This document shows positions 29,412 to 36,965 of a stretch of 64,000 nucleotides of DNA, piece after piece. Position 1 is the stretch's first letter. Every line of letters starts with the position of its first letter. Origin of the DNA: Sphaerisporangium flaviroseum. Its GTDB lineage: Bacteria > Actinomycetota > Actinomycetes > Streptosporangiales > Streptosporangiaceae. Below the pieces are notes generated by a model. It did not search any database, was not told where the DNA came from, and saw only the letters and a program-made list of their open reading frames with translations. A program made the translations under genes and the position numbers. The stretch lies in contig NZ_BAAAZR010000001.1 in the NCBI RefSeq assembly GCF_039537005.1, positions 806,001-870,000 of the forward strand, in the 5' to 3' direction.

Positions 29412-31151
29412 TCAGCGGGTCTCCGGGAGCCAGACGCGCATGGTGGCGGGGCCGCGGTTGCCCCACCGGTAGTAGGGAATGAGCGAGAGGGGAAGTCGTT
29501 CGCCCACGCCGGACGCAGGACCGCCGTAGGGCCAGCCGTCGGGCTCGGTGGTGATCCGATGGGCCTCGACCTCAAGGTCGGCTCCGCGCTCGACGGGCTC
29601 GGTGGCGGTGCTGACCTCGATCTCCGACAGCGGCGGCGCATCGCCGGGTGACTCGGCGCAGTAGACCAGCGGTCCACGTTCCACGGCGACACATCCGCGT
29701 ACGGCGTCGATGCGCGGGTCGGGACGGACCCAGCGCGGCGCCATGGGCAGGTCGACGCGGATCTCCTCGCCGGGCCGCCAGGAACGTTCCCACTCATGGG
29801 TGCCGCCTCCCGCCCACGCCGGGGTCCGCATGGTGATCCGGCGCGGGGCCTCGGGGGCCGCCTCCACGCGCAGCGTGACCTTCCCAGACCAGGGGTAGTC
29901 GGTGTCCATCCGCAACGACAGCCCGTCGTGGCTGATCGTGGCGGCGGTGATCTGGTGGACCTGGATCCCCTGATCGTCCCCGGTCGCGACGTACGCCGGC
30001 AGGCTGGCGAAGGTCCGGGCGATGTTGGTGGGACAGCACGAGACCTCACGCCAGGGGGCGCGCAGGCCGCCCTCGGCGCGAGGGCTGACTCCTTCCACGA
30101 CCTCTCCCGCGACCCGCACTTGCAAGGGGTTGGTGTAGAAGAACGAGTGGCCGTCGAGCGCGGGCCCGGCGGCGACGACGTTGTAGAGCGTCCGCTCGAT
30201 CTGGTCCGCGTAGCGGGGGTCGCCGGTGGCGAGCAGCAGGCGGTGGGCCAGCATCACGGAGGCGACCCCGGCGCAGGTCTCGTTGTAGGCGCGGTCGGGC
30301 GGCAGCTCGTAGTCGTCGCCGAAGGACTCGCCGGAGTGACGCGAACCCATTCCGCCGGTCAGGGAGGTGCGCCGGGCGACGGTCCGCTCCCACTGCCCCT
30401 CGGCCGTCTCCAGCAACTCCTTGTCGCCCATCTCCACGGCCAGGTCGACGACGGCGCAGGACAGGTACAGGGCTCGTACGACGTGCCCGCGCAGGACCTC
30501 GGCCTGCCGTACGGAGACGTCGTCCTGGAAGTAGGCGCGGCCAAGCTCGATGTCGGCGAGCGCGGGACCGCCCCGGCGCTCGACGAAACGGCGGGCCATC
30601 TCCAGGTAGCGTTCGGCGCCGGTCTGCCGGTAGAGCTCGACGAGGGCCATCTCGATCTCAGGATGGCCGCAGACCTCGTTGCCCTCCATGAACCGCGCGC
30701 ACACATGGTCGGCGGCCCGGCAAACGACCTCGGACAGTTGGTCCTCGCCGTGGACACGCATGCGTGCGACCCCGGCCTGGATGAGGTGGCCGTAACAGTA
30801 GAGCTCGTGACCCCACTCAAGGTCGGTGTAACGGGCGGTGGGCCAGCGCGTGTTGAGATAGCCGTCCAGTTCCTGCGCGCGGGCGACGACCCTGGTCAGC
30901 TCCTCGACACGGGGGTCACCGGCCCAGGCCATGGCCTCCATCAGCTTGTAGACCTCGGAGTCGCTGAACTCCCGGCCGCGTCGCGGGCCACCTCCGAAGT
31001 TCGCGATCCAGCCGACTCGGTCCATCCACTCGTAGCAGTGATCAATGATCGTCTGTGTGGGCTGCGATCCCCAGAAACCGGGCGACAGGCGGACGCCGGA
31101 CAGGCCGAGGGGGGAAAGGGCGCCGGAGGACGGGACGACGGGATTAGCCAC
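29412..31151 (-). CDS. Intracellular beta-L-arabinofuranosidase (GH127)
   Basis: 579-aa cytoplasmic enzyme without signal peptide. GH127 features are E291-x-C293 in YNETCAGVASVML and the C372-C373 pair in EVSCCPTNIARTF; in the Bifidobacterium HypBA1 enzyme the matching Glu and three Cys hold zinc and one Cys is the nucleophile. It would split arabinofuranosyl disaccharides brought in by the adjacent importer. The GTG at 31151 was chosen because AGGAG lies 6 nt before it; it overlaps the permease stop by 8 bp. It is shorter than HypBA1 (658 aa), mostly at the C-terminus. Confidence 0.92.
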   Translation of the reverse strand: MANPVVPSSGALSPLGLSGVRLSPGFWGSQPTQTIIDHCYEWMDRVGWIANFGGGPRRGREFSDSEVYKLMEAMAWAGDPRVEELTRVVARAQELDGYLNTRWPTARYTDLEWGHELYCYGHLIQAGVARMRVHGEDQLSEVVCRAADHVCARFMEGNEVCGHPEIEMALVELYRQTGAERYLEMARRFVERRGGPALADIELGRAYFQDDVSVRQAEVLRGHVVRALYLSCAVVDLAVEMGDKELLETAEGQWERTVARRTSLTGGMGSRHSGESFGDDYELPPDRAYNETCAGVASVMLAHRLLLATGDPRYADQIERTLYNVVAAGPALDGHSFFYTNPLQVRVAGEVVEGVSPRAEGGLRAPWREVSCCPTNIARTFASLPAYVATGDDQGIQVHQITAATISHDGLSLRMDTDYPWSGKVTLRVEAAPEAPRRITMRTPAWAGGGTHEWERSWRPGEEIRVDLPMAPRWVRPDPRIDAVRGCVAVERGPLVYCAESPGDAPPLSEIEVSTATEPVERGADLEVEAHRITTEPDGWPYGGPASGVGERLPLSLIPYYRWGNRGPATMRVWLPETR

Positions 31152-31926
31152 GCAAGGCTCCTGACATGAATCCGCGGACATAGTGGCGCTGCAGGACGAG
31201 GAAGAGGACCAGGCAGGGGACGGCCATGACCATGACGCCGGCCTGGAGCATGCCGTAGTCGATCGCGCCGAAGGTCCGCTGCGTCATGCTGACGACGGCG
31301 ACCGGCAGGGGAAAGCTGGACCCGTCGCTGAGCAGGATCAACGGCGCGAAGAAGTCGTTCCAGGAGGCCAGGAAGGCGAACAGCCCGACGGTGACCAGGC
31401 CGGGCCGTACGGCGGGCAGCAGGATGTGGGTCAGCGCGCGCAAGGTGCCGCATCCGTCCACCAGGGCCGACTCCTCGATCTCCCGGGGTATCGACTCGAA
31501 GGAGTTGCGCATCATGTAGATGGCGAACGGCAGCTGGAACATGACGAAGACCAGGGCCAGACCGACGAGCGAGTTCTGGAGTCCCACGTATCCGAGCAGG
31601 ACGTACAGCGGGATGAGGATCGTCGGATAGGGCACCATGAGGATCGCGAGCGTGGCCAGGAACAGCACGTTCTTGCCGGGGAACTGGAACCGGGCGAACG
31701 CGTAGCCGCCGAGCGTGGCCACGGCGAGCGTCGCGGCCACGGCCATCGCCGAGACGGCCAGGCTGTTGCCGAGATACCGAGGCAGTCCTTCGCCGAAGCC
31801 GGCCATCTGGGCGTAGTTGTCGAGCGTGTAGCCGCCGGTCTGGTCGTGTACGGAGGACCAGCCGCTCCACAGCAGCGGGAACAGGAAGAGCACGGCCAGC
31901 GCCGAGCGTGACGAGTAGTACCTCAT
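31144..31926 (-). CDS. Sugar ABC transporter permease (MalG type)
   Basis: 260-aa inner-membrane subunit of a carbohydrate-uptake-1 importer. Six hydrophobic segments and the conserved cytoplasmic EAA loop, here EIEESALVDGCGTLRALTHILLP with the G at the usual place. ATG 31926 overlaps the upstream permease stop by 4 bp (ATGA), and the 3' end overlaps GH127. Pairs with the MalF-type permease and the lipoprotein upstream. No ATPase gene is present, so a shared MsiK-type ATPase is the likely motor. Confidence 0.92.
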   Translation of the reverse strand: MRYYSSRSALAVLFLFPLLWSGWSSVHDQTGGYTLDNYAQMAGFGEGLPRYLGNSLAVSAMAVAATLAVATLGGYAFARFQFPGKNVLFLATLAILMVPYPTILIPLYVLLGYVGLQNSLVGLALVFVMFQLPFAIYMMRNSFESIPREIEESALVDGCGTLRALTHILLPAVRPGLVTVGLFAFLASWNDFFAPLILLSDGSSFPLPVAVVSMTQRTFGAIDYGMLQAGVMVMAVPCLVLFLVLQRHYVRGFMSGALRG

Positions 31927-32819
31927 CTGAGGACCTTCAACTGGAGGGCGTTCAGCGCGACCAGCACGACGAGCAGCACGACGGAGAGCGCGGCCGCGCC
32001 GCCGAGGTCGAACCGGAAGAACGCGTTGCGGTAGATCACCATGACCATCGAGACCGTGCTGTTGTCGGGGCCGCCGTTGGTGAAGATGAAGAACTGGTCG
32101 AAGGCGAGCAGGGACCCGGTGATGCTGAGGATCAGCATCAGGGCGATCGTGGGGCGCAGCAGCGGCAGCGTGATGCGGGTGAATATCTGCCAGCGGGACG
32201 CGCCGTCGCTTCTCGCCGCCTCGTAGACCTCGACCGGGATGGCTTGCAGGCCGGTGAGCAGGATCAGCATGTTGAACCCGGCGAACCGCCACAGGACCAG
32301 CACGATCGTGGAGAACAGCGCCATGTTGGGCGTGCCGATCCACTTGACGCCGAGGAAGCCGAACGGCCCGACCTCGTTGTTGAGCAGGCCGTAGAACAGC
32401 AGGGCCGCCGCCGCGAACCCGACCGCCCCGGGCAGGAAGAAGGCCGTCCGGAAGAATCCGACGCCGGGCCTGCGCTCCTGCACCAGAAGCGCCAGGCCCA
32501 GGGCCAGGGCCGAGAGCAGCACCGTGATGAGCGCGGTGTACTTCAGCGTGAACAGCACCGAGTCGAGGAACAGCGGATCTTCGGTGATCTTGGCGTAGTT
32601 CTGCGGTGCGTTGAACGTCGGCGCGCCGAGCAGCGGCCACTTGTTCAGCGACATCACGCCGACGAGTACCAGTGGGGCGATGAAGAGCGTCACGACGATC
32701 ACGGCGGTGGGCGTCGCGTACGCCAGCCCCGCGAAGCCGCGAAGGCTACGGCGCCGGGCCGCGGCGTGGTCGCCGCGGCCCGGACGGGCGGTCGTGATCT
32801 GGGTCATGCCGCCCGTCAC
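31923..32819 (-). CDS. Sugar ABC transporter permease (MalF type)
   Basis: 298-aa membrane subunit with six TM segments and the EAA motif EVYEAARSDGASRWQIFTRITLP. The GTG at 32819 overlaps the stop of the binding-protein gene (GTGA); an ATG at 32807 is an equally likely start and would remove four residues. Works with the MalG-type subunit downstream to import the sugar caught by the lipoprotein. Confidence 0.92.
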   Translation of the reverse strand: MTGGMTQITTARPGRGDHAAARRRSLRGFAGLAYATPTAVIVVTLFIAPLVLVGVMSLNKWPLLGAPTFNAPQNYAKITEDPLFLDSVLFTLKYTALITVLLSALALGLALLVQERRPGVGFFRTAFFLPGAVGFAAAALLFYGLLNNEVGPFGFLGVKWIGTPNMALFSTIVLVLWRFAGFNMLILLTGLQAIPVEVYEAARSDGASRWQIFTRITLPLLRPTIALMLILSITGSLLAFDQFFIFTNGGPDNSTVSMVMVIYRNAFFRFDLGGAAALSVVLLVVLVALNALQLKVLR

Positions 32820-34087
32820 TGCTGGAGGGACTGGTTGACGGCCTCGTTGAGTTGGACGACCTTGGAGGGATCTCCGAAGACCGCTTCACGAGCCAGCCGC
32901 AGCCACGGCCCCTGCGGGTCGTTGAAGGTCTGGCCGAACTTCAGGGCGTACGGCGTCTGCCCCTTGGCGACGAGCGAGTTGATCATCACGACGCGGGGGT
33001 CGGCGGAGGAGTACTTGTTGCCGGCCAGGTCGGTGCGCGCGACCACGTCCTTGTTCTTGGCCATGACCTCGACCTGCGCCTCGTCGGAGACGGTCCAGGC
33101 CAGGAAGTCCCAGGCCGCGTCCGGGTGCTCGGAGGTGGCGGAGATGCCGACGGAGTCGCCGCCGATGAACGTGGACTGGCCGCCGTCAGGGCCGGCGATG
33201 GGCGCCACACCGATCTTCATGTCGGCGGGCATGGACCCCAGCGTGGTGGAGGGCATCGGCATGACGCCGATCTGGCCCTTGGGGAAGAAGCCGGTCCAGG
33301 TCGGGCCCTGCTCCTCCTTGGCGGTGGGTCCGGTGATCCCCTTCTCGTACAGGCTGCGGTAGGTCGCGAAGACCTCGGTCATCGGCGACTTGTCGACGAG
33401 GGACTGTGTGCCCTCCGGGTTCATGACCTGGCCGCCCGCGGCCCAGACGGAGGGCCAGAACGTGAAGACGTAGCAGCCGCCGCAGTTGCCGCCGAAGAAG
33501 GTGCCGCTGACCTTGCCGTCCTTGCCCAGTTTGTTCTGGATCGTAGTGGCCTGCTCGGCGAACTCCTTGAGCGTGGCCGGGCCCTTTTCGGGGTCGAGCC
33601 CCGCCTTCTTGTAGAGATCCTTGTTCCAGAACCAGACCGAAAGGTCCAGCGTGTGCGGAAGCGTGTAGAGCTTGTCCTCGTACGTGCCGAGGCGCATGTG
33701 CGAGGGGGCCAGCGAAGCCTTGAACGGTAGCTGGTTGACGCGGTCGGTGACGTCGAGGAACAGGCCCTGGGAGGTGTAGTTCGGCACGAAGATGACGTCG
33801 GCGGCGAAGATGTCGGGCAGTTGCTTGGCCCCTGCCGCGGCCGCGATCCTCGGCTGGTAGTTGTCCGTGGGGATGACGGTCAGCTTGACCTGGTTCTTGT
33901 GCTTGGAGTTGTAGGCGTCGACCAGGCGCTGGCTCTGTGCCTGGGTGGCGGCGCGGGTCCACATGGTGACGGTGACCGGGCCACTGGCGGTGGTCTTCGC
34001 GGACGGGCCGGGCTCGCCGCCGCCACAGGCCGCGAGTGCGACGGCCAAGAGTGCGGCGGCCGCGACCGACGGCAATCTTCTCATCAT
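32816..34087 (-). CDS. Sugar-binding lipoprotein of ABC importer
   Basis: 423-aa extracellular solute-binding protein of the carbohydrate type. Lipoprotein leader MMRRLPSVAAAALLAVALAAC with the lipidated Cys at 21 (LAAC lipobox). The mature part has TMWTRAATQAQSQRLVDAYN at the start of lobe 1, the FAADVIFVPNYTSQGLF hinge segment and AWDFLAWTVSDEAQ near the end, as in family 1 binding proteins. AAGGAG 5 nt before ATG 34087. First gene of the ABC-GH127 operon, so the ligand is likely an arabinose-containing oligosaccharide. Confidence 0.92.
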   Translation of the reverse strand: MMRRLPSVAAAALLAVALAACGGGEPGPSAKTTASGPVTVTMWTRAATQAQSQRLVDAYNSKHKNQVKLTVIPTDNYQPRIAAAAGAKQLPDIFAADVIFVPNYTSQGLFLDVTDRVNQLPFKASLAPSHMRLGTYEDKLYTLPHTLDLSVWFWNKDLYKKAGLDPEKGPATLKEFAEQATTIQNKLGKDGKVSGTFFGGNCGGCYVFTFWPSVWAAGGQVMNPEGTQSLVDKSPMTEVFATYRSLYEKGITGPTAKEEQGPTWTGFFPKGQIGVMPMPSTTLGSMPADMKIGVAPIAGPDGGQSTFIGGDSVGISATSEHPDAAWDFLAWTVSDEAQVEVMAKNKDVVARTDLAGNKYSSADPRVVMINSLVAKGQTPYALKFGQTFNDPQGPWLRLAREAVFGDPSKVVQLNEAVNQSLQQ

Positions 34088-34164
34088 CGGGGCTCCTTGT
34101 AAGGGGGGTGTGGCCATACTCGGCAGGCTGTGTGGTCTCTCCTCGCGCCGCCTGTAAGAGAGCA

Positions 34165-34194
34165 CCTAAAAGGTTTTCGGAAACGTAATCGCAA
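34165..34194 (-). promoter_or_regulatory. Candidate promoter of ABC-GH127 operon, overlapped by an operator
   Basis: On the minus strand TTGCGA (34194-34189) and TTTTAG (34171-34166) are 17 bp apart. The operator-like palindrome at 34165-34180 (CCTAAAAGGTTTTCGG) covers the -10 side, so binding there would block RNA polymerase. It is about 80 bp before the lipoprotein start. Confidence 0.5.
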
Positions 34195-34226
34195 CGTACG
34201 CCCCTCGTCAATCGCCCTGGAAGGGC

Positions 34227-34255
34227 TTGCTCCATTACAAGTTGGCGACTATCTT
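34227..34255 (+). promoter_or_regulatory. Candidate promoter of the LacI regulator gene
   Basis: TTGCTC (34227-34232) and TATCTT (34250-34255), 17-bp spacer, about 40 bp before the regulator's ATG. Matches to consensus are moderate. Confidence 0.35.
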
Positions 34256-34276
34256 CAGCAGGGCAGACCTCTTATA

Positions 34277-34292
34277 GAGAAAAGGTTTTCTC
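34277..34292. promoter_or_regulatory. Operator over the regulator's ribosome site
   Basis: GAGAAAAGGTTTTCTC is a nearly perfect palindrome ending 4 bp before ATG 34297. Its AAAGG is also the likely ribosome site. Binding by the encoded LacI protein here would give autoregulation. Confidence 0.6.
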
Positions 34293-34296
34293 CTCG

Positions 34297-35301
34297 ATGG
34301 CATCCCAACGACCCGTCACGATCACCGATGTGGCCGCACGCGCGGGGGTGTCCATCGCGACCGTCTCGAAGGCGCTCAACGGACGCGGGCAGGTGCGCGC
34401 GGAGACCCGGCAACGCGTCATGCGCGCCGCCGAGGAGCTGTCCTTCCAGCCCAACGCCCTGGCCCGCAGCCTGCTGTCCGGGCAGACCCGCACCGTGGGC
34501 CTGCTCACCAGCGACAGCGTGGGCCGGTTCGGCATCCCGGTGCTGCTCGGCGCGGAGGACGCCTTCGGCGCGGGGGAGATGGCCGTGCTGCTCTGCGACG
34601 CGCGAGGTGACTCCATCCGCGAGCAGCACCACATCCGCACCCTGCTGGCCCGCCGCGTCGACGGCCTGATCGTGGTGGGCGAGAGCACCGATGCCCGCCC
34701 GTCGATCACCCGTGATCTGACGGTGCCCGTCGTCTACGCGTACGCGCCGTCCGACGACCCCGCCGATGTGTCGTTCGTGCCCGATGACGTCGACGGCGCT
34801 GCGCAGGCGATCCGCCATCTGGTGACCCTGGGACGTCGCAGGATCGCCCATGTCACCGGTCCGACCTACTACCAGGCGTCGCGCGACCGCGCCGCGGGGG
34901 TGACCGCCGCGCTGGAGGAGGCCGGGCTCTCCTTGTCGGGTGGCCAGGTGCTGTACGGCGCGTGGTCGCAGCGCTGGGGCCGGCAGGCCGCCGAGGTGAT
35001 CCTGCGCGCCGACCCCGAGACCGACGCGGTGGTGTGCGGCAGCGACCAGATCGCGGCGGGCATGGTGGAGGCCGCGCGGGAGCGGGGCCGCCGGGTGCCC
35101 GAGGACTTCGCGGTCATCGGCTACGACAACTGGGAAGTCCTGTCCACCGAGACCAGGCCCCCGCTCACCACGGTGGACATGAACCTGGAGGTGCTGGGCC
35201 GCACCGCCGCGCAGCACCTGTTCGCCGCCATCGACGGCCGTGCCACTCCCGGCGTCCACCGGATGCCCTGCCGGCTGATCATCCGCGACTCCACGGTCTG
35301 A
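34297..35301 (+). CDS. LacI-family transcriptional regulator
   Basis: 334-aa sugar-responsive repressor. HTH at about 8-27 (ITDVAARAGVSIATVSKALN) with the hinge helix NALARSLLSG near 50-60, then a periplasmic-binding-protein-like ligand domain with VVCGSDQIAAGMVEAARERG and PEDFAVIGYDN. It is divergent from the ABC-GH127 operon and flanked by copies of one palindrome (34165, 34277 and 35337), so it very likely controls that operon, itself, and the GH43 and GH146 units. The inducer is probably an arabinose oligomer or monomer. Confidence 0.93.
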   Translation: MASQRPVTITDVAARAGVSIATVSKALNGRGQVRAETRQRVMRAAEELSFQPNALARSLLSGQTRTVGLLTSDSVGRFGIPVLLGAEDAFGAGEMAVLLCDARGDSIREQHHIRTLLARRVDGLIVVGESTDARPSITRDLTVPVVYAYAPSDDPADVSFVPDDVDGAAQAIRHLVTLGRRRIAHVTGPTYYQASRDRAAGVTAALEEAGLSLSGGQVLYGAWSQRWGRQAAEVILRADPETDAVVCGSDQIAAGMVEAARERGRRVPEDFAVIGYDNWEVLSTETRPPLTTVDMNLEVLGRTAAQHLFAAIDGRATPGVHRMPCRLIIRDSTV

Positions 35302-35324
35302 CCCGTCAGCGCGGAGAATTCATC

Positions 35325-35351
35325 GGTTTTCCAATTCCGAAAACCTTTCAC
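35325..35351. promoter_or_regulatory. Operator-like site downstream of lacI-type gene
   Basis: GGTTTTC (35325-35331) and GAAAACC (35339-35345) are a perfect inverted pair, and 35337-35350 read on the minus strand is TGAAAGGTTTTCGG, the same motif as the other four sites. It may be an operator for the GH43 unit, about 215 bp before its start, or a weak terminator of the regulator gene. Confidence 0.45.
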
Positions 35352-35504
35352 TCCTTGGGTCATGGATCTCACCTGCGATGACAGGCCTCCCGATGGGACG
35401 CTGGGAAAAGTGGGCCTTGACGGGTTAAGCGTTTTCGCAAACACTCGGCCCAACCGAGTGAACGCTGCATGACGCTCATGTCACAGGCACCGTCAGAAGG
35501 CCGG

Positions 35505-35520
35505 ATGTTAACGCTAACAT
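35505..35520. promoter_or_regulatory. LacI-type palindrome upstream of GH43
   Basis: ATGTTAACGCTAACAT: 6-bp perfect arms with a central CG, 45 bp before the GH43 start. It is a classical GalR/LacI operator shape but differs from the AAAGGNTTTC set, so a second regulator may act here. Confidence 0.5.
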
Positions 35521-35564
35521 TCATGCGGCCGTCGCAGCGGAGACCACACCCAAGGAGCGTTTCC

Positions 35565-36965
35565 ATGAAACGACGACGATGGACCGCCGTCCTCGCCGGA
35601 GCCCTCGGGCTCGTGCTCGTCACCGGCGGTCCGGTGACCGCCGCGGCGCCGATCACCACCGCGATCTACACGGCCGACCCCGCGGCGCTGGTCGTCGGTG
35701 ACACCCTCTACCTCTACACCGGCCACGACGAGGCGCCCGCCGGCGGCGGCAACTTCGTCATGCGCGACTGGCACGTGTTCACCTCCACCAACGCGACGAC
35801 CTTCACCGACCAGGGCGCCAGGCTGTCGCTGGCGAACTTTCCCTGGGCAGGCGGGGACGCCTGGGCCGGAGAGGTCGAGCGCGGGGCCAACGGCAGGTAC
35901 TACTGGTACGTCCCGGTCAACGGCAACGGCCCCGGCTGGATGGACATCGGCGTGGCCGTCGGCGACAGCCCCCTCGGCCCGTTCACCGACGCCAGAGGCG
36001 GGCCGCTGGTCAGCGACAGCACCCCGAACTCCTCCCCGCTCAACATCGACCCCACGGTCTTCACCGACGACGACGGCCAGGTCTACATGTACTGGGGTTC
36101 CTACTACGGCCTGCGCGCGGCCCGGCTCAACTCGAACATGACCTCGATCAACGGCTCGGTGATCACTCCGGCCGGCGTGTCGAACTTTTGGGAGGCGCCC
36201 TGGATGTTCAAGCGCAACGGCGTCTACTACCTGGCCTACGCCGCCAACGACTCCGCCTGCTCGTCCCCGGGCTACGCCTGCATCCGCTATGCCACCGCGA
36301 GCAACCCGCTCGGCCCCTGGACCCACCGCGGCGTCGTGCTCGACCAGGTCTCCTCCACCACCAACCACCCGGCGATCATCGAGTACAAGGGCCAGTGGTA
36401 CATGGTCTACCACAACGCCGCGGCGCCAGGCGGTGGCAACTTCCGCAGGTCGGTCACCCTGGACAAGCTCTACTGGAACGCCGACGGAACCATGCAGAAG
36501 GTCGTCCAGACCACCGGCCCCATCACCCCTCCGCCCGGCGGCAACCTGGCGCTGACCGCCACGCCCTCGACCTCCTATGTCTCCCCCTGGGAGACCCTCG
36601 GTGCGATCAACGACGGGTTCACCCCCGCTAGTTCGGCCGACCACAGCCATGGCGCGTACGGCAACTGGGACCACCAGGGCACCGAGTGGATCGAGTACCG
36701 CTGGCCGGCCGCGCAGACCGTCGGCCGGGTCTCCACCTATTGGTTCGACGACAACCAGGGCATCGACCTTCCCGCCTCCTGCCAGGTGCAGTACTGGAAC
36801 GGCAGCGCCTACGTGAACGTGCCGGGCCAGTCGGCCTGCGGAGTCGCGGGCAACACCGCCAACGTCACCACGTTCACCCCGGTGAGCACGACCCGGCTGC
36901 GACTGAACATGACGTCCAGAACCGGCTACTCCACCGGCGTATTGGAATGGACGGCCCACTCATGA
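35565..36965 (+). CDS. Secreted glycoside hydrolase family 43 with C-terminal carbohydrate-binding-like module
   Basis: 466-aa exported enzyme: signal peptide 1 to about 28, five-bladed propeller about 29-320, C-terminal module about 330-466. The GH43 catalytic acids are visible: D38 (IYTADPAALV, base), D162 (NIDPTVF, pKa modulator) and E210 (FWEAPWMF, acid). Family members act on alpha-L-arabinofuranosides or beta-xylosides; the arabinose-type setting favours arabinan or arabinoxylan. AAGGAG 7 nt before ATG 35565 decides the start. The final module (NLALTATPSTS..., with WETLGAINDGF) is shared with the next gene and with the (alpha/alpha)6 enzyme. Its stop overlaps the next start (ATGA). Confidence 0.9.
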   Translation: MKRRRWTAVLAGALGLVLVTGGPVTAAAPITTAIYTADPAALVVGDTLYLYTGHDEAPAGGGNFVMRDWHVFTSTNATTFTDQGARLSLANFPWAGGDAWAGEVERGANGRYYWYVPVNGNGPGWMDIGVAVGDSPLGPFTDARGGPLVSDSTPNSSPLNIDPTVFTDDDGQVYMYWGSYYGLRAARLNSNMTSINGSVITPAGVSNFWEAPWMFKRNGVYYLAYAANDSACSSPGYACIRYATASNPLGPWTHRGVVLDQVSSTTNHPAIIEYKGQWYMVYHNAAAPGGGNFRRSVTLDKLYWNADGTMQKVVQTTGPITPPPGGNLALTATPSTSYVSPWETLGAINDGFTPASSADHSHGAYGNWDHQGTEWIEYRWPAAQTVGRVSTYWFDDNQGIDLPASCQVQYWNGSAYVNVPGQSACGVAGNTANVTTFTPVSTTRLRLNMTSRTGYSTGVLEWTAHS

